16,229 nt of DNA from CAZNDN01 sp964571815 (GCA_964571815.1 CAZNDN010000096.1:1-16229), one strand, 5' to 3'; counted from the stretch's first letter, positions 1 through 8,028 are shown. Made by a program: numbers and translations. Notes: generated by a model from the letters alone, not told the origin.

Positions 1-160
1 TGTCAAATCAACAGATAAGACAAACCCAGGCACTTTTGCCAACGAAAAATCAAGGAGTTACGGCAATTCGTGACAAAATTCACGATTCGGCGCCGCTCTC
101 CAGTGTCGAGTGAAAACCAACTGGTTCAGTGGCCGGCACGTGCCGGCAGTGCGGTCTCTC

Positions 161-578
161 CTACTCCCCGCCCGCTGCATCCTCGGCTTTCGCCATGATC
201 CGCTCATCGAAGCGCCGCGTTTCCTCGCGTGTCTTCTCGTCCACCGACTCCGCCCGGCTGATACTGTCCCGTCGTGCCGTGTCGACCTGCTGCCGAAACG
301 ATTCAGGAGCTTTCGTGGGCGGCCCTCAGGTAAGCAGATTGATGCCAGATCTCTCTGTGGTTGATACCCATAGTACAACCCGGTTTCCTGCTGCCCACCC
401 GCTCTATCGTGGTTTTCGATCTCATGCGGACATTCTCCCTCGGGCCTGGAAACGAACGGCGCCGCAACGGAATGCACTCCCGGCATACTTCTTCCACGCA
501 GGCAAAGAGTGCCCGTGTTGCGACCGTTGTCCACGGCAACAAACTCGCGCTTGACCTCCGAAGCATGGGCGCCGGCAA
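161..578 (-). pseudogene. Probable decayed minus-strand gene, unknown product
   Basis: Two minus-strand reading frames look protein-like in succession. The first runs from a possible start at 578 to a stop near 303 (…INHREIWHQSAYLRAAHESS). The second starts about 325 in another frame and ends at a TAG (complement of 161-163). Its last ~45 residues are highly charged and helical (FRQQVDTARRDSISRAES, then DEKTREETRRFDERIMAKAE), with GC-rich third positions, as in a real soluble or coiled-coil C-terminus. A single frameshift near 305-325 would join them. I do not recognise a family. A spurious match to chance open frames in GC-rich DNA is the alternative; the C-terminal part is the more convincing piece. 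Nothing else is visible in 1-600. Confidence 0.3.
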
Positions 579-612
579 TGCAAATGAAAGAAACGAACTA
601 TCGGATGCAGTT

Positions 613-1580
613 TCAGTCTTGACCTTTGGGATAGGGATTGAGAACTCTTTTTAACAAAGGTCTCTGGTGTTTGTGGTCGATGGGGAAGCGTCTCGGCAGG
701 GAATGCTGCCAGAATTCTTTGTAGACAGAACCCAGATTGTCATTTTCTGACCTTCTCAACCTCTTTTTCCAGACCACCTTTTGATTGTCGAGATCTATCA
801 ACAATACTCTGCATTCAAGCGAAGACGCGTTGGAGGGGATTATCATGAGCATTCCTCCAGAGCCCACGAAGGAGGATATTGCCCATATTCCCTGAGTTGC
901 CTCACTTACCGGCTCACTGTCCAAGCCGACAAACAGTATTACAAAGACGTATTTCTCGTGCAGCGTTGCATTCAACGCCTGTATCAGTTTGCTCGTTTGA
1001 TCGGTCTTGTCAAGGACACGGAAGGAATTCCACATAGTATGCACTGCATTTGTCAGAACGGTATCCTCTCTCTTGACTGAAAACGGAGCAGTTGACGCGT
1101 GAATGGTATCATTACGCGCCGAGCATACGAGGAATAGCGAATCCTTATGAATTGACCCCGTTCGGGCACGAATCCTGGATCTAACGGTAAATCCGCGATT
1201 GATAAGGAATGCGTACGTGTCGGACAGGACCTTTCGTGCAAACACGCCGGACTTGCGGAGGTCCACAAAAGCNNNNNNNNNNNNNNNNNNNNNNNNNNNN
1301 NNNNNNNNNNNNNNNNNNNNNNNNNNNNNNNNNNNNNNNNNNNNNNNNNNNNNNNNNNNNNNNNNNNNNNNNTGTCGGACAGGACCTTTCGTGCAAACAC
1401 GCCGGACTTGCGGAGGTCCACAAAAGCAGGCTCACAGTTTTGAAAAACGAGCCCGTCGGTAATGACTGCAACGTCATTTTCGACATTCGGAGCAAGCGAG
1501 AATCTACTACGGGAGCATCCAGCCAGGAAAGCCGGAATTGCAAAGCTGATGAGGAGCACGATCTGCATACAGCTTGCCAT
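613..1580 (-). CDS. Hypothetical lipoprotein (interrupted by a scaffold gap)
   Basis: Reading minus strand from ATG 1580, and merging the duplicated 55 bases around the gap, gives one uninterrupted 270-aa protein ending at TGA (613-615). The start is supported by a purine-rich ribosome site (AGGAAGGAAAG) just upstream. Residues 5-21 form a hydrophobic signal and L-A-G-C at 19-22 is a lipobox, so Cys22 should be lipidated. The mature part alternates strands and helices; a hydrophobic strand at 158-168 (KYVFVILFVGL), a Gly/Ser-rich hydrophobic stretch at 178-197 and LLIDLDNQKVVWKKRL at 208-223 are the most distinctive segments. The layout, with 'LLIDLDNQKVVW' near the end, recalls small envelope lipoproteins of the LpoB/CsgG-like or DUF4136-like type, but I cannot assign a family. 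It probably acts at the inner face of the outer membrane. The gap means the true sequence should be rechecked. Confidence 0.68.
1218..1427. other. Assembly gap with duplicated 55-bp contig ends
   Basis: One hundred Ns (1273-1372) are flanked by the same 55 bases at 1218-1272 and 1373-1427. Removing the Ns and one copy (155 nt) fuses the two minus-strand open frames of the lipoprotein gene into one. This is what a scaffolder produces when two contigs overlap by exactly one k-mer but are not merged; it is not a biological repeat. Confidence 0.9.
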
Positions 1581-1639
1581 AGCTTTCCTTCCTGTAGCAG
1601 CCCGCTTGTTGCCCGTCGGGTAGGCGGCACCGCCACGAC

Positions 1640-1977
1640 AACTTGGTTTGTCTTCTTCTTTTCCCGCCTTTTCCTAAGGAGAACCCTCAATTCGAAACAT
1701 TCCGTAGCTTGGTGAAATCCAACACCAATACCCCATGGGTAAGGCTTGTGAGTAAAATAATCGAAGTCAACGAACAATTCACCAAGGACCGGCTTGGTAC
1801 TCACTGGAGATTCGGCCGAGAATCCGCAACGACCTGCTGCTGAGAATAGGATCTTCTGTTCAAGTAGTGATTGTACCCGGGATCCACGTTGCGGCCAACA
1901 TCCTCGGCTATCCCGGTGCATCCAGGGAGCAGGGCAACCGCACCCGGAAGCAAGGGAAGCACTGCAGCGAGACTCAT
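1640..1977 (-). pseudogene. Probable frameshifted second lipoprotein gene
   Basis: ATG at 1977 (minus) opens a signal-peptide-like sequence, MSLAAVLPLLPGAVALLPGC, whose terminal Cys could be a lipid-attachment site, followed by TGIAEDVGRNVDPGYNHYLN. This frame stops at 1801. The adjacent frame then continues with a strand-rich, protein-like stretch (VLGELFVDFDYFTH, KPYPWGIGVGFHQ) down to about 1640, so a frameshift near 1800 would explain both. It lies directly upstream of, and on the same strand as, the lipoprotein at 613-1580, which suggests a former two-lipoprotein unit. The ribosome site is weak (GGGAG about 11 nt upstream), and the 3' limit is not defined. Alternative: a real short 58-aa lipoprotein ending at 1801. 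Confidence 0.35.
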
Positions 1978-2121
1978 CGTTTCCGCGACTCCCGCGGTTT
2001 TGTGAGAGGCATTCACTCCCCCTTCGCCGCGGGACGTGGTGAATTGGTTGTTTCCTGGATATACGGAAAAACACATCCCCCCGGCTCGGGTTTTCGACCG
2101 AATTGGACTTTGGAAACGGCA

Positions 2122-2150
2122 TTGACCGGAACACACGGGTAATGTATATT
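2122..2150 (+). promoter_or_regulatory. Promoter of the vapBC-type operon
   Basis: TTGACC (2122-2127) and TATATT (2145-2150) are separated by exactly 17 bp, a near-consensus sigma70-type promoter. Transcription would begin around 2157, inside the palindromic operator, and the antitoxin start codon lies about 36 nt further on. Confidence 0.75.
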
Positions 2151-2155
2151 TTTGA

Positions 2156-2174
2156 GTATACATTGTATGTATAC
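2156..2174. promoter_or_regulatory. Palindromic operator for the antitoxin
   Basis: GTATACAT (2156-2163) and ATGTATAC (2167-2174) form a perfect 8-bp inverted repeat around TGT. A further half-site-like ATGTATAT (2142-2149) overlaps the -10 box. VapB-type ribbon-helix-helix antitoxins bind such repeats over their own promoter, alone or with the toxin, and repress it. The position over the predicted start of transcription fits this. Confidence 0.7.
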
Positions 2175-2192
2175 ATCACACTGGGGGTCCGT

Positions 2193-2435
2193 ATGGTCAG
2201 AACGCAGATATATCTCACCGAGGAAGAGAAGAAGGGTATTGCCGATGCGGCACTTGCCCGGGGGGTCAGTCAGAGCGACCTGATTCGGCAGGCAATCGAC
2301 GTCATGTTGGAACAACAGGGTCGCGTGAGAAAGACCAGGATTCTGGATGAGATCGCCGGTGTGTGGGCCGACAGGGATGATATCCCCGATATCCGGCACA
2401 TGCGAACGGGTTGGCGCGGGAGGGCCGGGCGATGA
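2193..2435 (+). CDS. vapB: VapB-type ribbon-helix-helix antitoxin
   Basis: An 80-aa protein with ATG at 2193, chosen because a GGGGG ribosome site sits 5 nt upstream and the ribbon-helix-helix fold starts immediately. Residues 2-8 (VRTQIYL) form the DNA-contacting beta strand; residues 9-23 and 26-40 are the two helices, with the S-Q-S-D-L-I-R-Q-A turn and second helix typical of CopG/Arc antitoxins. The tail (about 52-80, GVWADRDDIPDIR) matches the usual toxin-binding segment of VapB proteins paired with PIN toxins. It should neutralise the downstream nuclease and autorepress the operon through the palindrome at 2156-2174. Its stop overlaps the toxin start as ATGA, so the two are translationally coupled. 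Confidence 0.85.
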   Translation: MVRTQIYLTEEEKKGIADAALARGVSQSDLIRQAIDVMLEQQGRVRKTRILDEIAGVWADRDDIPDIRHMRTGWRGRAGR

Positions 2436-2818
2436 GTGGGGATCTCCTGTGCGACACCGACATCGTGATTGATTTTCTTCGCGGGCACAGACAGGCGGTT
2501 GCATACCTCAAAGCTCACGCAAACGCGATGTGCTTTTCGGCGGTGACGGTTGCCGAGATATACGCCGGGGTAAGGGGTCGACGCGAGGAGGTGGAGGTCG
2601 AGCGCCTGTTTTCCGTGTTTCCCGTGATTGCCGTCACCGGCGAGATTGCCCGTGAGGCGGGTGTGCTTGTCAACCAATACCGCCCATCGTGGTCCCTCGA
2701 ACTGCCGGATGCACTGATTGCCGCAACATGCATTGCCGCGGGCCGGAAACTGAGCACGCTCAATGTCAAGCACTACCCCATGTTCAAGGGATTGAAACCG
2801 CCGTACCGGAAGTCGTGA
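2432..2818 (+). CDS. vapC: VapC-type PIN-domain toxin ribonuclease
   Basis: A 128-aa PIN-domain protein starting at the ATG of the ATGA overlap; an upstream in-frame GTG at 2411 is less likely. The fold covers the whole length. Acidic residues expected for Mg2+-dependent RNA cleavage are visible: Asp8 (in LLCDTDIVIDFL), Glu42 (VAEIYAG) and Asp93 (LPDALIAA), with Asn111 in the 'TLNVKHY' position where the fourth acidic or polar residue usually lies. VapC enzymes cleave tRNA or rRNA when released from their antitoxin. Length and motifs are complete, so the toxin looks intact. Its TGA overlaps the candidate GTG start of the broken gene downstream (GTGA). The module may stabilise this stretch of chromosome or be left over from a mobile insertion. 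Confidence 0.87.
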   Translation: MSGDLLCDTDIVIDFLRGHRQAVAYLKAHANAMCFSAVTVAEIYAGVRGRREEVEVERLFSVFPVIAVTGEIAREAGVLVNQYRPSWSLELPDALIAATCIAAGRKLSTLNVKHYPMFKGLKPPYRKS

Positions 2819-3891
2819 GGCGGGCGTTTGATTTCGCGGCATGGAGGGAGTACGAACAGTCCTGCCGGGAGCGCTGTCGAGCGTTTTGGCGGGCCGATTC
2901 CGGCGTGCTGGTTCACCGTCGCATGCGGGTGGCCGAAGTCTTTGCCGGGGGCTGCCGCTCTTCGGAGGAGTCGCCGGCACGGCAACTGGGTGCACTGCAC
3001 AAGAGCATGGCGTACAAGGCCGATGTTCCCAATTTTCTGGAACCCTGGTACGGAATCGGCACGATTGCCTCCTGCTTCGGGGCGGAGTGCCGCTGGGAAG
3101 GAGGCCGGGCGCCGGCGGTTCAACCGACATGCGCCTCGGTTGATGAGGCCCCGGCCCGTCAGCCCGTTCCCGCGGCCGAGACGCCAATCGGCCGGCATAC
3201 GCTTCGTATGATCCGGTATTTCCTCGATGAGACCAGGGGCCTGCTTCCGCTCAGTCTTACCGATACTTAGGCGCCGCTGAATATTGCGGGCCACATTGTC
3301 GGCCTGAACAACCTGCTGACCGAGCTGATGCTCGGCGAGTCGGCGGTGCGGTCCTTGGTGATGAAGCTTGCGGGGCTGCTGGATGATTTCAATGCCGTGC
3401 AGCGGGATATGCTCAACCACACGGCCGTATGGCCCGGCCACGGGTTTGCATCGTGCAGGGAGTTTGCCGGCCTGGGCATGAGCAACGACAATGCCGCCAT
3501 GATCTCCCCGCAAAGCTACGAGTCATGTGTCGCGCCGGCCGATGTTGCGGCAGGCAGTCGGTGGGGTGGTCCGGTGTTTCACTCCTGCGGCAACTGGGAG
3601 CGTCTGATCAACGCTGTCGCGCGCGTGCCCGGACTCCGCATGGTCGATGCGGCCTTTTCTTCGCAGACCGATCCCGCTCCCAACGACGGCGAGCCGTTCC
3701 GGGACGGGTTCGCCGGCACGGGTGTTGTGGTCAATGCGCGGATTGTCGGCTCGCAAGCGCCGGTCATGGGCCGATGGAATCGAGCACTCCCCGCGGCGCG
3801 GAGTACCCTGTGGTTCGTGCCCAATCGCGCGACGCATGTTTGCCCGACCTCCTGCGATGCGTCGATATCCAAGGCGATACACTCGAGATGA
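2815..3891 (+). pseudogene. Uroporphyrinogen decarboxylase-family protein with in-frame amber codon
   Basis: From GTG 2815 the frame encodes 151 residues, then TAG (3268-3270), then continues open in the same frame to TGA at 3889-3891 (358 codons if the TAG were sense). Recognisable family segments lie on both sides: DFAAWREYEQSC near the start, a VPNFLEPWYGIGTIASCFGA core, GRHTLRMIRYFLDE, then SLTDT-stop-APLNIAGH, where relatives typically have Gln (CAG) at this place. Beyond it come the metal-site-like FHSCGNW (about 3577) and FSSQTDPAPND, then VVNARIVG. This is the URO-D superfamily that includes corrinoid-dependent methyltransferases such as MtaA. The last ~45 residues after NARIVG no longer resemble the family, pointing to a second lesion. 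Most likely a pseudogene; a sequencing error or amber readthrough cannot be excluded. The start is uncertain because the toxin gene abuts it. Confidence 0.72.
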
Positions 3892-3918
3892 ACCGCTCCC
3901 GGAATGTATTTCTGCCTA

Positions 3919-3998
3919 ATAATCACTATACTCAGCATAGTATTATGGTCGCAAATCCACCAAAAATCTCGCGGTTGCCATCATATATTGGGTATAAT
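3919..3998 (+). promoter_or_regulatory. Possible promoter and inverted repeat upstream of the HzsA-like gene
   Basis: This AT-rich patch stands out in GC-rich DNA. ATAAT-c-ACTAT (3919-3929) pairs with ATAGTATTAT (3937-3946) apart from one bulged base, around a 7-nt loop. Downstream, TATAAT (3993-3998) is a perfect -10 box; no good -35 lies at 16-18 bp, so an activator or alternative spacing may be involved (TTGCCA at 3975-3980 is only 12 bp away). The predicted transcript would start near 4005. The rest of 3892-4221 shows no separate gene, only a possible alternative start at 4081. Confidence 0.4.
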
Positions 3999-4221
3999 AG
4001 TACACAGACACAACGAGCGTCGTTTTTTCGTTCGGACATGCCAGGGCTCTGCGTGTATATCCGCACAGAGGATCAATGAAATGACCGCCGAACACACATC
4101 AGTGAGACTGCAACCGGGGGGGCTTGTGCACAAGGACACTACCAGGGCATACCGAAGACGGATTGGTAATCGAAGCCGTTTTGCTTGTTGCTTTCCGGGC
4201 CTGCATCCTGAAGCGCTTACG

Positions 4222-7020
4222 ATGACATTTCGTATCGCCCTCCTCTTTCTGTGGGCCGCATCAGTCCTTCCCCCCTCCGCCGAAGCCGCGGTCAGCCGGG
4301 ATGTGCTCCAGGACTGGGACCGTCAGTACGAAGAACTCTCGGCCCAGAAGAGTATTACCCGGCGGCTCGACGAAGGCACCTGGCAAATCGAGGGCGGGCA
4401 GATCAGGAAGTACGCGGGCAATCCCATCATTACCCTGGATCAGCTTTACGACCGTCACGCAATGGTGCTTGCCGAGGACGGCGGGCCGCTTGATGTTGTG
4501 ATTCGCCGAACGCGGGCCCTGATCGACCTGCTGAAAGCCACGCCGGACGCTCCCGACATAAGCGCTTTGGAAGCGCGGTTCAACCAGAAGGCCCAGTCGG
4601 CCTCGGGAAGGCAGGGGTACCTGGATATTTGCGCAATTCGCAGGGAGATCGCCTTCACCAATCCGCTCCTGGACTTCGACCGGATACTGTTCTGCGAACG
4701 GGGCAGTTCCCGCGACAGGGACGGCGGCATCGGCGGCCACATGGTGTCGCAGTACAACGTGTACCTGCCCACCGGCTCGGGACTCTATGTGCTGGAGGAC
4801 GCTTTCGGAGACAGCCCCCGACGAGTCGATCTGGTGGAAAGCGCGCCGGTCACCAACGGCCCGGACCAGGGGAAGCTGCTCGAGGAGCTTAACCGGGATT
4901 TCATCTCGCCGGAGCTTTCGTTCGACGGGCAGACCGTCTATTTCGGCTGGGGATACGGAACCACGCAGGACAGACAGGAGAGGGAACAAGGGTTTCACCT
5001 GTACCGGATCGGAATCGACGGCTCCGATCTCACCCAACTGACCTTCGGACCATACGCCGACTGGGACCCCTGCTGTCTTCCCAACGGTCGTCTCGCGTTC
5101 ATTTCCACGCGTCGACACGGCGTGGGCCGGTGTCATCCCAAGTACCGGCCGACCTACACGCTCTTTTCGGTGAAACCGGATGGGAGTGACCTTCTCTGCC
5201 TGAGTTACCACGAGACCAACGAGTGGCATCCCAGCGTCGACAACAACGGCATGATCGTGTATACTCGATGGGACTATGTTGACCGCGATTCGGATATCGC
5301 CCACCATATGTGGGTGTGCACGCCCGACGGGCGCGACCCGCGCGCGCCGCACGGTAACTACCCTCATTCGTTGACCACGATTCCCGACGTACCGTGGTAC
5401 GAAAATCCCGACCGCCACGGACGAGGCTCGCGCCCATGGATGGAGAACAATTTCAGGGCGCTTCCGGGAACGTCAAACGAATACGTGGGCGTGGCAACCC
5501 CTCATCACGGCCGCTCTGTGGGAAGTCTCATCTATGTGAATACGGGGATTCCCGACGACGGTGTCATGTCGCAGCTTCGTCGTATCACCCCGCATATATG
5601 CTTCCCCGAGGCGGAAGGTCAGTCGGCCTTCGGCCGTCACTTCGCCACGCCATGGCCCCTGAGCAAGGATTTCTTCCTGTGCACGTACCACGACGGGATC
5701 TACCTGCTGGACCGGTTCGGAAACATGGAGCTGCTGTATCGGTGTACCACGGGCACGGACCCGTCGCATCCAACCTCGGAGGACAAGTACTCGAAGGGTA
5801 GACTTCAGCCGATGGATCCGATCCCGGTCACATCCCGCCCTACACCGCCGGTGCTTGCGACCAAGACGTGGCAGGGAGAGCGTGCCGGGCTGCCCGGCCA
5901 CAGCCGTGCGGCGATCAGCATCTCCAATATCTACGAGGCGGACATGCCGTGGCCCGAAGGAACGGAGATCAAGTGGCTGCGGATCATGCAGATCATCCCC
6001 AAGCCGGCCTCACTCCCCAAAAACGACCGTCCGCGGATCGGATTCGCCGACCAGGGGATCGCGAGGATGTCCCTGGGGATCGTGCGGGTCGAGGAGGACG
6101 GCAGCGTATTCTGTGATGCGCCCGTCGGCGCCTGTATCTACTTCCAGGCCCTTGACGAAAACAAGATGGCCGTACAGTCCATGCGCTCGGCTACTTACGT
6201 GCACAAAGGAGAGCACCTGAGCTGCTTCGGCTGCCATGAAGACAAGTGGAAGGCGATACCGCCGCTTCCGGAGACACCGACCGCGCTGCGCCGCGCCCCC
6301 TCGCCGTTGACCCCCGATGCCGGAGGGCTCGAGCCGATCAACTACCATCGGCTGGTCAAGCCCGTTCTGGAGTCGACCTGCATTCCGTGCCACCGGAGCA
6401 AGACCGATGCGGGGCCGACCTCGAGCACGTATCAGGACCTCAAGGAGTACGCATTCTGGTTCCACGGCGGTGGAAACGGCAATATCAACGATCCGATCGC
6501 CGGCGGTTCACGAACCATTCCGGGGTATTTCGGTGCGCACTATTCGAAGATGGGCACGGCGCTGCTTTCGTCGCACCGGGACAGGATCACCGAAGAAGAA
6601 TTCGGGCGGGTGTGCCTGTGGCTCGACGCCAACTCAAACGAGCTGGGCGCCTACCACGATACCGTTGCCCAACGCAGCGGCGAGCTGGTGTGGCCGGCGC
6701 TGGATATCGACCCGGGCAATCTTCAGGCAATCGAAAAGGATATCACCGCCATCAGGCCGGACATCGCCCCCCGGCCGGAGAAGGGACGCGCACACGAGAG
6801 CATTGACATACGGGAAATTGGGGGAGTCATGGTGGTGGAGCATCGCGGCTCCGTAGGACTTGAAGTCTTCGACAGCCGCGGGAAATGTGTGGCACGCCGT
6901 GCGCCGGGAGCCGCCAGGGCCGCAACGCGGCTTGACTTCTCGTCGTTCCCTTCGGGAATCTACCTGCTCACGGTTGAAACTGCCGGCGGGAGTGTGGTGA
7001 GAGCGCTGCACCACTTCTGA
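4222..7020 (+). CDS. Secreted HzsA-related diheme protein with T9SS-like C-terminal tail
   Basis: A 932-aa protein related to the alpha subunit of hydrazine synthase (HzsA), a family common in bacteria that do not perform anammox. Residues 1-23 are a signal peptide (FRIALLFLWAASVLPPSAEA). Residues ~135-160 hold the family segment REIAFTNPLLDFDRILF; ~225-510 contain PD40/TolB-like beta-propeller blades (ISPELSFDGQTVYFGW, WHPSVDNNGMIVYTRW). The HzsA middle-type domain is ~560-680 and ends in the first haem c site, CFGCH (668-672; bases 6223-6237). A cytochrome c-like part follows with CIPCH (720-724; 6379-6393). Residues ~860-932 form a beta-sandwich sorting module (VGLEVFDSRGKCV…FPSGIYLLTVE) of the T9SS type. 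Thus it should be exported, carry two covalent haems and be surface-attached or released; its substrate is unknown. ATG 4222 is chosen for the signal peptide although it lacks a ribosome site; in-frame ATG 4081 has GAGGA 8 nt upstream but would add 47 residues before the signal. Confidence 0.85.
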   Translation: MTFRIALLFLWAASVLPPSAEAAVSRDVLQDWDRQYEELSAQKSITRRLDEGTWQIEGGQIRKYAGNPIITLDQLYDRHAMVLAEDGGPLDVVIRRTRALIDLLKATPDAPDISALEARFNQKAQSASGRQGYLDICAIRREIAFTNPLLDFDRILFCERGSSRDRDGGIGGHMVSQYNVYLPTGSGLYVLEDAFGDSPRRVDLVESAPVTNGPDQGKLLEELNRDFISPELSFDGQTVYFGWGYGTTQDRQEREQGFHLYRIGIDGSDLTQLTFGPYADWDPCCLPNGRLAFISTRRHGVGRCHPKYRPTYTLFSVKPDGSDLLCLSYHETNEWHPSVDNNGMIVYTRWDYVDRDSDIAHHMWVCTPDGRDPRAPHGNYPHSLTTIPDVPWYENPDRHGRGSRPWMENNFRALPGTSNEYVGVATPHHGRSVGSLIYVNTGIPDDGVMSQLRRITPHICFPEAEGQSAFGRHFATPWPLSKDFFLCTYHDGIYLLDRFGNMELLYRCTTGTDPSHPTSEDKYSKGRLQPMDPIPVTSRPTPPVLATKTWQGERAGLPGHSRAAISISNIYEADMPWPEGTEIKWLRIMQIIPKPASLPKNDRPRIGFADQGIARMSLGIVRVEEDGSVFCDAPVGACIYFQALDENKMAVQSMRSATYVHKGEHLSCFGCHEDKWKAIPPLPETPTALRRAPSPLTPDAGGLEPINYHRLVKPVLESTCIPCHRSKTDAGPTSSTYQDLKEYAFWFHGGGNGNINDPIAGGSRTIPGYFGAHYSKMGTALLSSHRDRITEEEFGRVCLWLDANSNELGAYHDTVAQRSGELVWPALDIDPGNLQAIEKDITAIRPDIAPRPEKGRAHESIDIREIGGVMVVEHRGSVGLEVFDSRGKCVARRAPGAARAATRLDFSSFPSGIYLLTVETAGGSVVRALHHF

Positions 7021-7639
7021 TGCATATCGAGGAGGCTCCGCACCGCCGAGACAGAGCGCGTCACGTTTCTCATCGATGTAACCTGCGTATGGAAATGGTT
7101 CGTATCCTGGAGTTGGCGCAATCCGGTCCCCTTTCTTGCCTTTGGAGATGGTCGCAGCCATCGCGATGCGAAACACGGTACCGGGATTTCTCCCGGATCC
7201 ATGCAAGAAGACGATTCCCGGGAAATTCATCAACGAACAAAATCGACGTAAAGCGTACCGATTGATTGCGGCTGCTCGCCTGAAACCAGGGCGCCGAAAA
7301 AGCAGGGACTCTCACGGATACCGAAAACGACGTAGAATGGTGCACCCGAGTGGGTCGAACCGCAAGGAATGCCCATATTCGGCCGCACGTGCCGACACAA
7401 CTCTCTCACAACAGCCCGGGTGCCCTCTTGATGGCAATCCCGATGAGATCTGAACTGCTTCCAGGGAGACGGCGGGCCCGCCACTTCCAGGTCCAGGAGC
7501 GACGAGTATGGTTTCAATCCAGCATTGAACACCGCCCGCAACGGCCGGTTCGCCGGAGAGATTGTCCCACCCCGAGAAAACGTGCGACCTATAGTACCGC
7601 TCCGCGGAATCCGCAAAATCGGTGGCAAACGCTTTCAGG

Positions 7640-7902
7640 CCGTTGACCCACAAGCCGCTGGAGTACGATCGATTCTGCCTCGACTGCTACCTGGAGTTCC
7701 AGCACAGTCCGGATACGCTCATGCTCTGTTGAGCTATGTGCGGAGCGCGATCAACCTGCTCGGCCTTACCGGAAAAGGGCGGAAGTACCGGGCCTGGTTC
7801 AACGAGCGCTTGCCCGGGCCGGCACGCAACGATTCGGGGTTTCGGCCCCGGCAGCGCAGCAGTCGGCCAAAGGGTTATGTTAATTTGTTAACTCCGGGGT
7901 AA
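7640..7902 (+). pseudogene. Possible plus-strand gene remnant, unknown family
   Basis: One frame reads FRPLTHKPLEYDRFCLDCYL (from about 7633) and stops at TGA near 7731; a neighbouring frame takes over with ALLSYVRSAINLLGLTGKGR and KYRAWFNERLPGPARNDSGF, ending at 7902. Aromatic and charged residue patterns look like authentic protein broken by a frameshift about 7725-7735. No start with a ribosome site is visible. I do not recognise the family. Confidence 0.28.
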
Positions 7903-8028
7903 GACGTGCGCACGGTCAGTCTTTCCTCAGACGGGAGGTGGCATCGTATTATCGCATTCCCTGCCCCACCCGGGCTGCCAAACGGCCACCAGCAGGAGGA
8001 TAGTGCTCAGCGTAAGCTTGAACCGATA

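Noticed and set aside
1218..1427. A biological direct repeat flanking the N-run.
   Set aside because: The same 55-bp length recurs at an unrelated second gap, and both repair the reading frame when collapsed, which marks an assembly artefact.
1181..2218. A 345-codon minus-strand frame running through the gap.
   Set aside because: It is open only because Ns hide stops, and it changes character; only a short middle part (about 1640-1800) looks protein-like and is treated under the decayed lipoprotein.
3268..3270. Pyrrolysine insertion at the TAG.
   Set aside because: Pyrrolysine is known in MtmB/MtbB/MttB methyltransferases, not URO-D-family proteins; the position is usually Gln, and no pyl gene is visible here.
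3904..4221. A further upstream start for the HzsA-like protein at 3904.
   Set aside because: It would lie upstream of the likely promoter TATAAT (3993-3998) and place the signal peptide far inside the protein.
4261..5418. A 385-codon open frame on the minus strand.
   Set aside because: It is antisense to the HzsA-like gene, whose motifs are unmistakable; GC-rich codon bias leaves the opposite strand open.
4222..7020. Reading the window as part of an anammox gene set.
   Set aside because: HzsA relatives are widespread outside anammox bacteria; no HzsB, HzsC or hydrazine dehydrogenase is present, and the T9SS-like tail and glycan-degradation context point elsewhere.
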